The notes under the pieces: generated by a model
What the model was told of the DNA's origin: nothing
What the model saw: the letters and a program-made list of their open reading frames with translations, nothing else
Databases searched by the model: none
Shown: positions 13,774 to 19,867 of the stretch, in pieces
Position numbering within the stretch: the first letter of the stretch is position 1
How the letters are laid out: every line of letters begins with the position of its first letter
Assembly (NCBI GenBank): GCA_016177205.1
Contig: JACOVS010000015.1
Location: 1-23,477 of the forward strand
Origin: Candidatus Aenigmatarchaeota archaeon
GTDB lineage: Archaea; Aenigmatarchaeota; Aenigmatarchaeia; JACPZZ01
Direction of reading: 5' to 3'
Length of the DNA stretch: 23,477 bases
Position numbers and translations under genes: made by a program

Positions 13774-14720
13774 GAATAGACCCGCACGTGCATTGCAGGG
13801 ACTGGAAACAATCCTACAAGGCCACCATCTTGGATGTCGTTTCTTTGGCGAAAACAAACGGCGTTGACATTGTTTTTGACATGCCAAACACAGACCCGCC
13901 GATAATATCCGCGGAACTTGTCGAGAAAAGGCTCGCAACCGCAGACGAGGAAGGCTGTTCGGATAATTATAGGATGTACATGGGAGTTACCAAAGACCCG
14001 AAGCAAATCATGGAAGCGGTTGACGTAATTCGCAATAACAAACGCGTGATAGGAATGAAAATGTACGCTGGCAGATCGGTCGGCGACATTTCCGTGGTAA
14101 ACGAAGAGGACCAGGCCGTTGTTTACAAAACCCTGGCGGCCGCAGGGTACAAAGGCGTGCTGGCCGTACACTGCGAGAAGGAAAGTTTGTTCAGGATGGA
14201 TCTCTGGAATCCGGCCAGGCCGGAGACGTGGAATCATGCCAGGCCTAACGCAGCAGAAGCGGAATCCGTGAAGGATCAGATACGTTTAGCTAAGCAGGCC
14301 GGGTTTGAGGGAACGGTTTACGTTTGCCACACATCCACGCCGGAGGCTGTGGAAATAATCAACGGCGCGCGGAAAGAAATGAAAATAGTGTGCGGCGTTA
14401 CACCCCACCACCTTCTTTATTGTGAAGACGATGTTTCAAAGCAGGGATTAATGCTGAAAGTAAACCCGCCGATACGCGACGTGAAAACGAGGGACGGGCT
14501 GATGAAAGCGCTAAAGGAAGGAAAGATCGACTGGATAGAAACGGATCACGCACCGCACGCTATGCAGGAGAAATTAAACCCACCGTACATGTCCGGGATA
14601 AGAAGCCTGGAGCTTTACCAAGAACTTCTGGATACGTTGAGGCAGGAGGGATTTGACGAGGGACAAATCAACGACATTACCTTCAACAACATAGCAAGGG
14701 CTTTCGAAATTGAAGGCTAA
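13770..14720 (+). CDS. pyrC: Dihydroorotase
   Basis: The 316-residue amidohydrolase cyclises carbamoyl-aspartate to dihydroorotate. Metal ligands are visible: H6 and H8 in DPHVHCRDW, K97 in GMKMYAG (candidate carboxylated lysine), H134 in AVHCEKES, H187 in VCHTST and D259 in ETDHAPH (258-263). FDMPNTDPP (37-44) is the substrate-side motif typical of class I dihydroorotases, though this protein is about 100 residues shorter than the 420-residue members. I chose ATG 13770, which overlaps the pyrD stop as ATGA; an in-frame ATG at 13761 would overlap by 13 nt. The stop overlaps that of the convergent pyrB. It works between PyrB and PyrD in the pathway. Confidence 0.95.
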   Translation: MRIDPHVHCRDWKQSYKATILDVVSLAKTNGVDIVFDMPNTDPPIISAELVEKRLATADEEGCSDNYRMYMGVTKDPKQIMEAVDVIRNNKRVIGMKMYAGRSVGDISVVNEEDQAVVYKTLAAAGYKGVLAVHCEKESLFRMDLWNPARPETWNHARPNAAEAESVKDQIRLAKQAGFEGTVYVCHTSTPEAVEIINGARKEMKIVCGVTPHHLLYCEDDVSKQGLMLKVNPPIRDVKTRDGLMKALKEGKIDWIETDHAPHAMQEKLNPPYMSGIRSLELYQELLDTLRQEGFDEGQINDITFNNIARAFEIEG

Positions 14721-15655
14721 ATTTGTTTCAGCCCGTCTTCATGGCCCGAAAACAAGGCGAGCACGGCCATCCTCACCTGCAACGAATGGCGGACCTGCTT
14801 GAACATTACAACGCGCGGGTCAGGGTCTATCTCGGTGCTCATCTCCGAGGTCCTGGGCAACGGGTGCAGGACAATACAATGGCCAGGCAGTATCCGCATT
14901 GTTGAAGCGTCAATCTTGTAAAAATATTTGCCCGGGTCTTCGCCACTCGGCATATACTCCTTTTTCAGCCTTGTCACGTAAACCACGTCGGGTTTTATTT
15001 TTTCCAGGGTCTCGTTGAGTTTTGCCATGTCGATAGGCATTTCCGAATAAGAGCTGTTCCTGAATTTGTCCGACAATTCCAGGCCCTTCGGGCAGATTCC
15101 TATGATACTATTGCCTTCGAATTTGCCCAGTCCTGTGACAAGGGAGTTCGAAGGCCTGTAATATTTTAATCCTCCGATAATTGCGATTTTTAAGTTTGTC
15201 AGGCGGCCAAAACTCTTCCACATGGTGTACATGTCGTACAGTGCCTGGGTCGGATGCTCGTTAACGCCGTCGCCGCCGTTGATAACTGGTATGTTCACCA
15301 TAGACGCGTACCTTGCCACAGAGCCGGGCTCGCCGTCCCTGATGACAAGGGTGTCGCAATATTGCTCCAGTGTCCTGATGGTATCCTCCTTTGTTTCGCC
15401 CTTTTCCATTGAAGAGCCGGACTCGGAAAAATTCTGAACATCGCCTCCGAGCGTGTGCATTGCTGTTTCGAAACTTATCCTCGTTCTCGTACTGGGCTCG
15501 AAAAACGCAGTTATCAGAATCTCGCCTTTACAGATACCGAGCTTGGAACCTTTGCCGGATAGGGATTCCAGCCTGCCGGCGTAGTGAAGTATGGCCTCTA
15601 TCTCCTCCCTGGAAAGCTGGTCCATGCTCAGAAGGTCCTTTTTGCCGTTCCACAT
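14717..15655 (-). CDS. pyrB: Aspartate carbamoyltransferase catalytic chain
   Basis: The 312-residue enzyme catalyses the committed step of pyrimidine synthesis from carbamoyl phosphate and aspartate. Signatures: FFEPSTRTRISFE (51-63, carbamoyl phosphate loop), SMEKGETKEDT (82-92, catalytic Lys region), GGDGVNEHPTQALYDMY (127-143), and VLHPLPRTSEM near the end. The aspartate-side loop, usually GDLKYGRTVHSL, reads GGLKYYRPSNSL (161-172), keeping the Lys and Arg but changing the rest. The regulatory chain gene (pyrI) is not in the window, so allosteric control cannot be judged. A TATA-like palindrome at 15680-15687 lies 25 bp before the ATG, so the message is probably leaderless. It is convergent with pyrC, their stop codons sharing bases. 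Confidence 0.97.
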   Translation of the reverse strand: MWNGKKDLLSMDQLSREEIEAILHYAGRLESLSGKGSKLGICKGEILITAFFEPSTRTRISFETAMHTLGGDVQNFSESGSSMEKGETKEDTIRTLEQYCDTLVIRDGEPGSVARYASMVNIPVINGGDGVNEHPTQALYDMYTMWKSFGRLTNLKIAIIGGLKYYRPSNSLVTGLGKFEGNSIIGICPKGLELSDKFRNSSYSEMPIDMAKLNETLEKIKPDVVYVTRLKKEYMPSGEDPGKYFYKIDASTMRILPGHCIVLHPLPRTSEMSTEIDPDPRVVMFKQVRHSLQVRMAVLALFSGHEDGLKQI

Positions 15656-15679
15656 TGTTCTTTTGTTCGAATTTTCAAG

Positions 15680-15687
15680 ATTTAAAT
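15680..15687. promoter_or_regulatory. Palindromic TATA box shared by pyrB and the UPF0173 gene
   Basis: ATTTAAAT reads the same on both strands. It lies 25 bp from the pyrB ATG (15655, minus) and 45 bp from the plus-strand ATG at 15732. One TBP site could therefore serve both genes, or chiefly pyrB. No other TATA-like element is evident in the 76-bp gap. Confidence 0.55.
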
Positions 15688-15731
15688 GGACGCCCAGGGA
15701 GTTTAAAAGTCCGGCCGCGCAATTATTTGCA

Positions 15732-16382
15732 ATGGGCGAGCTTGCAATAAACGGCGTGGAAATCGAGCATTTAGGGCACGCCTCGTTCAGGATATCTTAC
15801 GGGGATTATTGTTTGTACATAGACCCCTACATCAAACCCGGCGACAATAAAAAAGTCGAGCTGATTTTAACAACGCACGAGCATTTTGACCATTGCGCTG
15901 AAGAAAACATACGCGACCTGCTGGAGGACGTCGGAACAGTGGTTGCGCCGGGAGGCTGCGTTGAACAGTTAAACGGTCTTGACGTGAAGGCTGTCGAAGC
16001 CGGCGACGAGTTTGACATTGACAAAATCGCGGTAAAGGTTGTTGCGGCGTACAACGTGAATAAATTCCGGGAGCCCGGGAAGCCGTTTCACCCGGCAGGC
16101 CTGGGCGTTGGTTACGTTATTACCATAAACAAAGTTGCAATCTACCATGCCGGGGATACCGACTTTATCCCTGAAATGAAAACGCTGGGAAATATTGACG
16201 TCGCACTGCTGCCGATCGGCGGGTTTTTCACAATGGATTACAAAGAAGCCGCATTAGCAGCGAATGCGATCAAACCGAAAATCGTTGTGCCGATGCATTA
16301 CGATTCCAGCGGAAAAATAAAGGCCGATCCCGAGGATTTCAAGAAACTGGTTGACAAAAGCGTACGGGTTGAGATAATTTAA
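15732..16382 (+). CDS. UPF0173 metal-dependent hydrolase (metallo-beta-lactamase fold)
   Basis: The 216-residue protein begins MGELAINGVEIEHLGHASFRI and carries ILTTHEHFDHCAEENI (46-60), the HxHxDH metal motif with H49, H51, D53 and H54. Further ligand regions are YHAGDTDFIPEMK and VVPMHYDSSG; IGGFFTMDYKEAA lies between them. Order and length match the UPF0173/YtkL-like group of the metallo-beta-lactamase superfamily, which are presumed hydrolases without a settled substrate. The frame stays open upstream to 15591, inside pyrB on the other strand, but that part (long hydrophobic FSRFKW run) is not like the family, so I start at ATG 15732. Its TAA overlaps the stop of the convergent glycosyltransferase gene. 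Nothing in the context points to a pathway. Confidence 0.9.
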   Translation: MGELAINGVEIEHLGHASFRISYGDYCLYIDPYIKPGDNKKVELILTTHEHFDHCAEENIRDLLEDVGTVVAPGGCVEQLNGLDVKAVEAGDEFDIDKIAVKVVAAYNVNKFREPGKPFHPAGLGVGYVITINKVAIYHAGDTDFIPEMKTLGNIDVALLPIGGFFTMDYKEAALAANAIKPKIVVPMHYDSSGKIKADPEDFKKLVDKSVRVEII

Positions 16383-17512
16383 TACAGGCTTAGCTCCTTC
16401 ATCTTCCCTGCGATGTAAGCCGGGCCGTCCAATGTGCCGAACTCGGCCACCAATTCTGCGTTGAGCGCCTTTATTGCGGGTACGCATGATTGCGACCTTT
16501 CGACAAGCCCGTCAATTTGATCAGGCCTTTCTATTTCCAGGCCGAGATTGAGGTTCGTTATAGTCAGTTTGTTGTGGATAAATTCCTCGTCGTCGCCTTC
16601 TTCAAACGCAGGGAATATAACAGGCTTGCCCGCATTCCACGCGCTCCACAGCGTTCCGAAGCCGGGTTGCGCGACAACGGCTCTTATTTGTGGCTTTGCG
16701 TAGACATGGACAAACTCTCCGCTCGGCGGCGTAATTTTCACGTATTTGTTGTTTTCGTCAACGGGCGAGAACATTCCCGTAACAACCCTGCGGCTTGTGC
16801 ACTCCGCTACCTGCCTGAGCGCGTCTATTTTCTTTCCGGTGCCGCTAAAGACCATTGCAATGGAATCTTCGGGAAGTTCGATATCGGACATGACAGGCGC
16901 TTCCTTCACGTGCGGGGTGAACAGCTCGCGTTCAAGCGGGCTGTAGCTTCTGTCGTGGCTGAGCGTGTGGATTTTCGGTATAAAATTGACAGCCCTGGCG
17001 CGCTCGCTTCTTCTTAGTTCATGCACAAAATTACTGTTTCTAAATTTTGCATTTCTGCCAAGAATTTCGCTCAGCCTGTGCGGGAAAGCGTAAACCACAG
17101 GCGCACCAAAACCGTCGTAAATGTCGCCCGCGTTTATCGTAATCTTTGCCGGGCCGATAAAAGTTTTTACCTCGCCTTCAAGATTGGCTGCGCTGAAAAC
17201 CTGGTAATGCCGGCGCAATTCCCGGCGTACATCATCGTAACTTTTTTCATTGCTGGCGACCCATTGTTCATATTTCATGCCGCCGGCCCAAATTACGCCA
17301 TATCTGGAGGCAATTCCGGCGGCAACAGAATCCATGTAGACCCTTTTGCTGTCAATACCTTTGCCGGCCGCTATCTCTGCCACAAAGCCTTTTCTTGCCT
17401 CCGGAACAGGCAGGATTATGTCGCCTGATAAACAACGGGCTATGCCCAGCGCTATGATTATCGGTTCATTGCCATGCAAAAAGCGGGTTAAGACCCAGTT
17501 GTCCTCGGGCAT
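16379..17512 (-). CDS. GT-B-like glycosyltransferase (MurG/GT28-related)
   Basis: The 377-residue protein resembles nucleotide-sugar glycosyltransferases of the GT1/GT28 type. The C-terminal half has MVFSGTGKKIDALRQV, a likely donor-phosphate loop, and AVVAQPGFGTLWSAWNAGKPVIFPAFEEGDDEEFIHNKLTI, the G..t..ea...g.P.i.P..-type motif, followed by NLGLEI. The N-terminal half starts WVLTRFLHGNEPIIIALGIARCL, a plausible acceptor-domain segment. No transmembrane helix is obvious. Acceptor and sugar cannot be read from the sequence; cell-surface glycan or lipid modification is the usual role. The frame extends to a GTG at 17524. ATG 17512 is preferred because a TATA-like box at 17541-17550 puts the transcript start near 17519. 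It ends convergently, sharing bases TTAA with the UPF0173 gene. Confidence 0.72.
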   Translation of the reverse strand: MPEDNWVLTRFLHGNEPIIIALGIARCLSGDIILPVPEARKGFVAEIAAGKGIDSKRVYMDSVAAGIASRYGVIWAGGMKYEQWVASNEKSYDDVRRELRRHYQVFSAANLEGEVKTFIGPAKITINAGDIYDGFGAPVVYAFPHRLSEILGRNAKFRNSNFVHELRRSERARAVNFIPKIHTLSHDRSYSPLERELFTPHVKEAPVMSDIELPEDSIAMVFSGTGKKIDALRQVAECTSRRVVTGMFSPVDENNKYVKITPPSGEFVHVYAKPQIRAVVAQPGFGTLWSAWNAGKPVIFPAFEEGDDEEFIHNKLTITNLNLGLEIERPDQIDGLVERSQSCVPAIKALNAELVAEFGTLDGPAYIAGKMKELSLY

Positions 17513-17540
17513 GATTATCACCACTAGTAAGTAACATCTA

Positions 17541-17550
17541 CATATAAATC
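17541..17550 (-). promoter_or_regulatory. TATA box for the glycosyltransferase gene
   Basis: GATTTATATG on the minus strand, centred about 33 bp before ATG 17512, predicts a leader of a few bases. Confidence 0.55.
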
Positions 17551-17591
17551 TTGTCCCGCCTGGATGAGCGGCGCAGGCCCTCTAGGAGCGG

Positions 17592-17599
17592 CTATTTAA
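17592..17599 (+). promoter_or_regulatory. TATA box for the L44e translation operon
   Basis: CTATTTAA is centred about 36 bp before the L44e ATG, which predicts a short leader. It is the only good candidate ahead of this conserved operon. Confidence 0.55.
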
Positions 17600-17631
17600 G
17601 CTGAAACCGCGAAATCAAAAGTTGATCGTGC

Positions 17632-17925
17632 ATGAAATATCCGAAGAAGGTAAGAACGTACTGCCCTGTCTGCAGGAAGCACACGGAACACGTTGTTGAG
17701 CGTGCGAAGAAACGCGGCCGTTCTGCCGGCCACCCGGAATCGCAGTCACAAAGGCGCTTTGAGAGAAAACTGGCCGGTTACGGGTCTTTTCCGAGGCCGA
17801 ACCCCAAGGGAAGGGCGAAACCAACAACAAAGATAGACTTGCGCTTCAAATGTACGGTGTGCGGCAAGAAGCACACGTCCGGCAAGGGCTTTAGGGTCAA
17901 GAAATTCGAGTTCGTAGGCGATTAA
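17632..17925 (+). CDS. rpl44e: 50S ribosomal protein L44e
   Basis: The 97-residue protein is of normal length for archaeal L44e (eukaryotic L36a/L44). It begins MKYPKKVRTYCPVCRKHTEHVVE, with C11 and C14, and ends near C74 and C77 in RFKCTVCGKKH, giving the C4 zinc site. The basic central part with RGRSAGHPESQSQRRFERKLAGYGSFPRPNP is characteristic. It binds 23S rRNA in the large subunit near the E-site. It opens the archaeal cluster L44e, S27e, aIF2-alpha, Nop10. Its stop codon is part of the first of three tandem hairpins that fill the gap to S27e. Confidence 0.98.
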   Translation: MKYPKKVRTYCPVCRKHTEHVVERAKKRGRSAGHPESQSQRRFERKLAGYGSFPRPNPKGRAKPTTKIDLRFKCTVCGKKHTSGKGFRVKKFEFVGD

Positions 17926-17951
17926 GCCTTTCTTTCAAAAGAAAGCCTTAA
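17922..17951 (+). repeat. Hairpin 1 between L44e and S27e
   Basis: TTAAGCCTTTCTTT pairs with AAAGAAAGCCTTAA around a 2-nt loop, a 14-position stem broken by one C-C mismatch. It includes the L44e stop codon, so it forms in the mRNA. It may mark an end or a processing site. Confidence 0.75.
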
Positions 17952-17953
17952 CA

Positions 17954-17975
17954 GCGAAAATCAACAGATTTTCGC
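17954..17975 (+). repeat. Hairpin 2 between L44e and S27e
   Basis: GCGAAAATC (17954-17962) pairs perfectly with GATTTTCGC (17967-17975) around an AACA loop. Confidence 0.8.
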
Positions 17976-17977
17976 GT

Positions 17978-18000
17978 GTAGGAAACTTTTAGTTTCCTAC
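17978..18000 (+). repeat. Hairpin 3, AGGAAACT inverted repeat (copy 2)
   Basis: GTAGGAAACT (17978-17987) pairs perfectly with AGTTTCCTAC (17991-18000) around a TTT loop. The 8-bp core of both arms is identical to the repeat at 472-489. Confidence 0.85.
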
Positions 18001-18027
18001 AGGGAAAGAAATTAAATTCAAATGAAC

Positions 18028-18033
18028 GGTGAT
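18028..18033 (+). promoter_or_regulatory. Ribosome binding site of S27e
   Basis: GGTGAT lies 5 nt before the ATG at 18039 and is complementary to the archaeal 16S rRNA 3' end. It supports this start and translation from an internal position of the mRNA. Confidence 0.7.
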
Positions 18034-18038
18034 TAACA

Positions 18039-18215
18039 ATGACGAAAGACAAATCAAACTTTTTGCGGGTGAAGTGCGTAAAATGCAATAACGAACAGTC
18101 CGTTTTTTCACGGCCGTCAATGGTTGTGAAATGCCTTGTCTGCGGAGAAATTTTGGCCGAGCCAACAGGCGGCAAGGCAAAGACAACCGCGCAAGTGCTT
18201 GAGACGCTGAAGTGA
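18039..18215 (+). CDS. rps27e: 30S ribosomal protein S27e
   Basis: I translated 58 residues: MTKDKSNFLRVKCVKCNN, then QSVFSRPSMVVKCLVCGE, ending in TTAQVLETLK. The C4 zinc motif is C13-C16 and C32-C35, and the F.RPs..V.C..CG.....PtGGKa pattern is diagnostic of archaeal S27e. Its size is normal for the family. It lies after the tandem hairpins with its own GGTGAT site, and before aIF2-alpha, the standard archaeal order. It is short enough to be missed by a length cutoff. Confidence 0.97.
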   Translation: MTKDKSNFLRVKCVKCNNEQSVFSRPSMVVKCLVCGEILAEPTGGKAKTTAQVLETLK

Positions 18216-18255
18216 TAAATTAATTTTTGGAACGAAGATCAGTAAAGTGTTTGGT

Positions 18256-19023
18256 ATGAAAAGACGCGACGCATTTCCGGCAGTCGGTGAATTAATTGTG
18301 GGAACAATCACAGCCGTGAATCCCTATTCCGCGGCCGTGCGGCTGGAAGAGTATGACCGCCTTGGAATGATACACATATCCGAAGTTTCTTCGCGCTGGG
18401 TGCGCGACATCAGGGAATTTGCGAAAGAAAACCAGCGCTGCGTCTGCAAGGTAATCAAGGTCGATGAAGAGCAGGGTCATATCAACCTTTCGCTGAAGCG
18501 GGTGAGCAAGGAAGAATACGACCGCAAGATGTCCGATTACAAGAGCGAGGAAAAGGCGGAAAAAATCCTCGGCGACATAGGAAAGAAATTCGATAAAAAC
18601 CTGGGCCAGATGTACGAAGAGGTCGGCTATTTTCTGCAGGACAATTTCGGTTCCTTGTTCAAGGCCTTCAAAATTGCGTTAAAGGACAAAAAACTCATGA
18701 TAAAAAAAGGCCTCAGCGAGCAGTACGCCGACGCAATTTCGCAGGCGGCCGCGGACATTTTCCAGGAGGGCGAGGTGGAAATAAAATGCAGGCTGAGCAT
18801 AGCGTCGCCAAAACCGGACGGAATTGCAGCGATAAAAAAGGCGTTGACCGACGCCGAGAAAGAGGGCGTTGAGATAAGATACATTTCGGCGCCCGCCTAC
18901 ATGATGAAAATGGCAGGAACAGACCCGAAAAAAACCGAGAAAAAAATCAGGGCAATTGCGGAATCGATTTTAACAAGCATCAGAAAAAGCGGCGGCGAGG
19001 CCAGCTACGAACTGGTTTATTAA
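18256..19023 (+). CDS. eif2a: Translation initiation factor aIF2, alpha subunit
   Basis: The 255-residue protein begins MKRRDAFPAVGELIVGTITAVNPYSAAVRLEEYDRLGMIHISEVSSRWVRDIREF, an S1 RNA-binding domain (about 10-85) with VCKVIKVDEEQGHINLSLKRVSKEEYDRK at its end. A helical middle domain follows (KAEKILGDIGKKFDKN to about 165), then an alpha/beta C-terminal domain (VEIKCRLSIASPKPDGIAAIKKAL; IRYISAPAYMMKM) that contacts aIF2-gamma. It is part of the initiator tRNA carrier. An in-frame GTG at 18247 would add MFG. A TATA-like GATAAATTAA at 18214-18223 overlaps the S27e stop and could give a second promoter. Family order and length match archaeal aIF2-alpha. Confidence 0.97.
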   Translation: MKRRDAFPAVGELIVGTITAVNPYSAAVRLEEYDRLGMIHISEVSSRWVRDIREFAKENQRCVCKVIKVDEEQGHINLSLKRVSKEEYDRKMSDYKSEEKAEKILGDIGKKFDKNLGQMYEEVGYFLQDNFGSLFKAFKIALKDKKLMIKKGLSEQYADAISQAAADIFQEGEVEIKCRLSIASPKPDGIAAIKKALTDAEKEGVEIRYISAPAYMMKMAGTDPKKTEKKIRAIAESILTSIRKSGGEASYELVY

Positions 19024-19037
19024 CCGGGGCGTTTTTC

Positions 19038-19226
19038 ATGGATAAAATAAAAAGGTGCTCCTGCCCGGCTGATGGGAAGTTTTTGTATACGTTGAAAGAA
19101 ACCTGCCCTAAATGCGGGTCGAAAACACGTTCTGTGCACCCGATGAAATTTTCCCCGGAAGACAGGTATGGCAAATACCGCAGGGCAGCGAATTATACCT
19201 CTGATTCGCCGCGGTCATTGATGTAA
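19038..19226 (+). CDS. nop10: Ribosome biogenesis protein Nop10 (H/ACA RNP)
   Basis: The 62-residue protein has the Nop10 pattern: KIKRCSCPADGKFLYTLKETCPKCGSKTRSVHPMKFSPEDRYGKYRR. C8 and C10, then CPKC at 23-26, form the expected zinc ribbon with one pair in CxC instead of the usual CxxC. HPMKFSPEDRYGKYR is the family's helix-linker signature. Nop10 helps Cbf5 act on guide RNAs for pseudouridylation. It follows aIF2-alpha by 14 bp. The 3' end overlaps by 34 bp the antisense gene of unknown function, and about 15 residues after YGKYRR are not conserved in my memory of the family. Confidence 0.95.
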   Translation: MDKIKRCSCPADGKFLYTLKETCPKCGSKTRSVHPMKFSPEDRYGKYRRAANYTSDSPRSLM

Positions 19227-19786
19227 GTTCTTGTGTAATAAGGCTCTCTTTCAGCATTCGTTGAAAAGAGGCGGCGATCATGATTTTCAAGGGCGTATCC
19301 GCGTATTTCCACTCTGCTGAGAAAGCCCGCGAGTTGCGGCCTGCGTTCCATCCCTTCGGCGTAAAGGTCAAGGGTAAGGCTGCCCATGGGCAGTTCTGAC
19401 AAAAGCAATCTTTCCAGCACAGCGACATCCGCAAGTACGGCCGGTCTTCTGGTCTGGATCAAAGCTGTTTTCCTGCCATCATTCAGGGGGTGTGAGAATA
19501 CACAGGCTTCTCCATAGCAATGCTTTTCCATCAGTTCCACAAGCCTGCGGAAATCCGGCGTCTCCTCCCGAAGTTGGGAGCTGACAGTTGCAAAGTTTCC
19601 AAAAGGGTTGTTTTCTCCTGACAGGCTGATGTGATAAGCAGTCCCGTCCTCCGCACGGCCTCTAATCCGCAGGCTCACTATGTTGTAGGCTTGTATGTCC
19701 AGATGTGCCGCATCCGGTATAATTCTGCCGCTGTAGTGCAGGGAGAAAAAATCAGGCGTTCTCGTAACGTAAGGCGGCTGCGGCAT
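19193..19786 (-). CDS. Hypothetical protein, antisense insert in translation cluster
   Basis: I do not recognise this 197-residue protein. It starts MPQPPYVTRTPDFFSLHYSGR at ATG 19786; the longer frame to 20014 runs into the PAC2 gene and is not needed. A TATA-like element at 19808-19817 is about 26 bp upstream, consistent with a leaderless start at this ATG. The sequence is arginine-rich and has mixed alpha/beta character: DIQAYNIVSLRIRGRAEDGTAYHISLSGE, then RRLVELMEKHCYGEACVF, then LTLDLYAEGMERRPQLAGFLSRVEIRGYAL. No transmembrane helix, signal peptide or metal motif is visible. It sits on the minus strand between Nop10 and PAC2, where archaea usually have adjacent genes, and overlaps the Nop10 end. 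It may be a lineage-specific or acquired gene. That a real protein is made rests only on the open frame and promoter. Confidence 0.6.
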   Translation of the reverse strand: MPQPPYVTRTPDFFSLHYSGRIIPDAAHLDIQAYNIVSLRIRGRAEDGTAYHISLSGENNPFGNFATVSSQLREETPDFRRLVELMEKHCYGEACVFSHPLNDGRKTALIQTRRPAVLADVAVLERLLLSELPMGSLTLDLYAEGMERRPQLAGFLSRVEIRGYALENHDRRLFSTNAEREPYYTRTYINDRGESEV

Positions 19787-19807
19787 ATCACAATGATAAG
19801 TCCTGAA

Positions 19808-19817
19808 GGATTTAACC
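19808..19817 (-). promoter_or_regulatory. TATA-like box for the antisense hypothetical gene
   Basis: GGTTAAATCC on the minus strand, centred about 26 bp before ATG 19786, predicts a transcript start at the start codon. Confidence 0.4.
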
Positions 19818-19828
19818 GTTGTTAAATG

Positions 19829-19840
19829 AAATATATATAC
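19829..19840 (+). promoter_or_regulatory. TATA box for the PAC2 gene
   Basis: AAATATATATAC is the strongest TATA-like tract in the window, centred about 33 bp before ATG 19868. It makes PAC2 independent of the L44e operon, as expected if the antisense gene split it. Confidence 0.6.
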
Positions 19841-19867
19841 GGACAACAGAACTCTTATCGTGGTAAA

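Noticed and set aside
12972..14237. 421-residue minus-strand frame opposite pyrD and pyrC
   Set aside because: It is a shadow frame antisense to two well-supported enzymes with intact catalytic motifs, and has no recognisable domain.
15591..15731. Longer N-terminus of the UPF0173 hydrolase
   Set aside because: The added 47 residues lie in pyrB on the opposite strand, and they are not like the family. The conserved start MGELAINGVEIEHLGHAS begins at ATG 15732.
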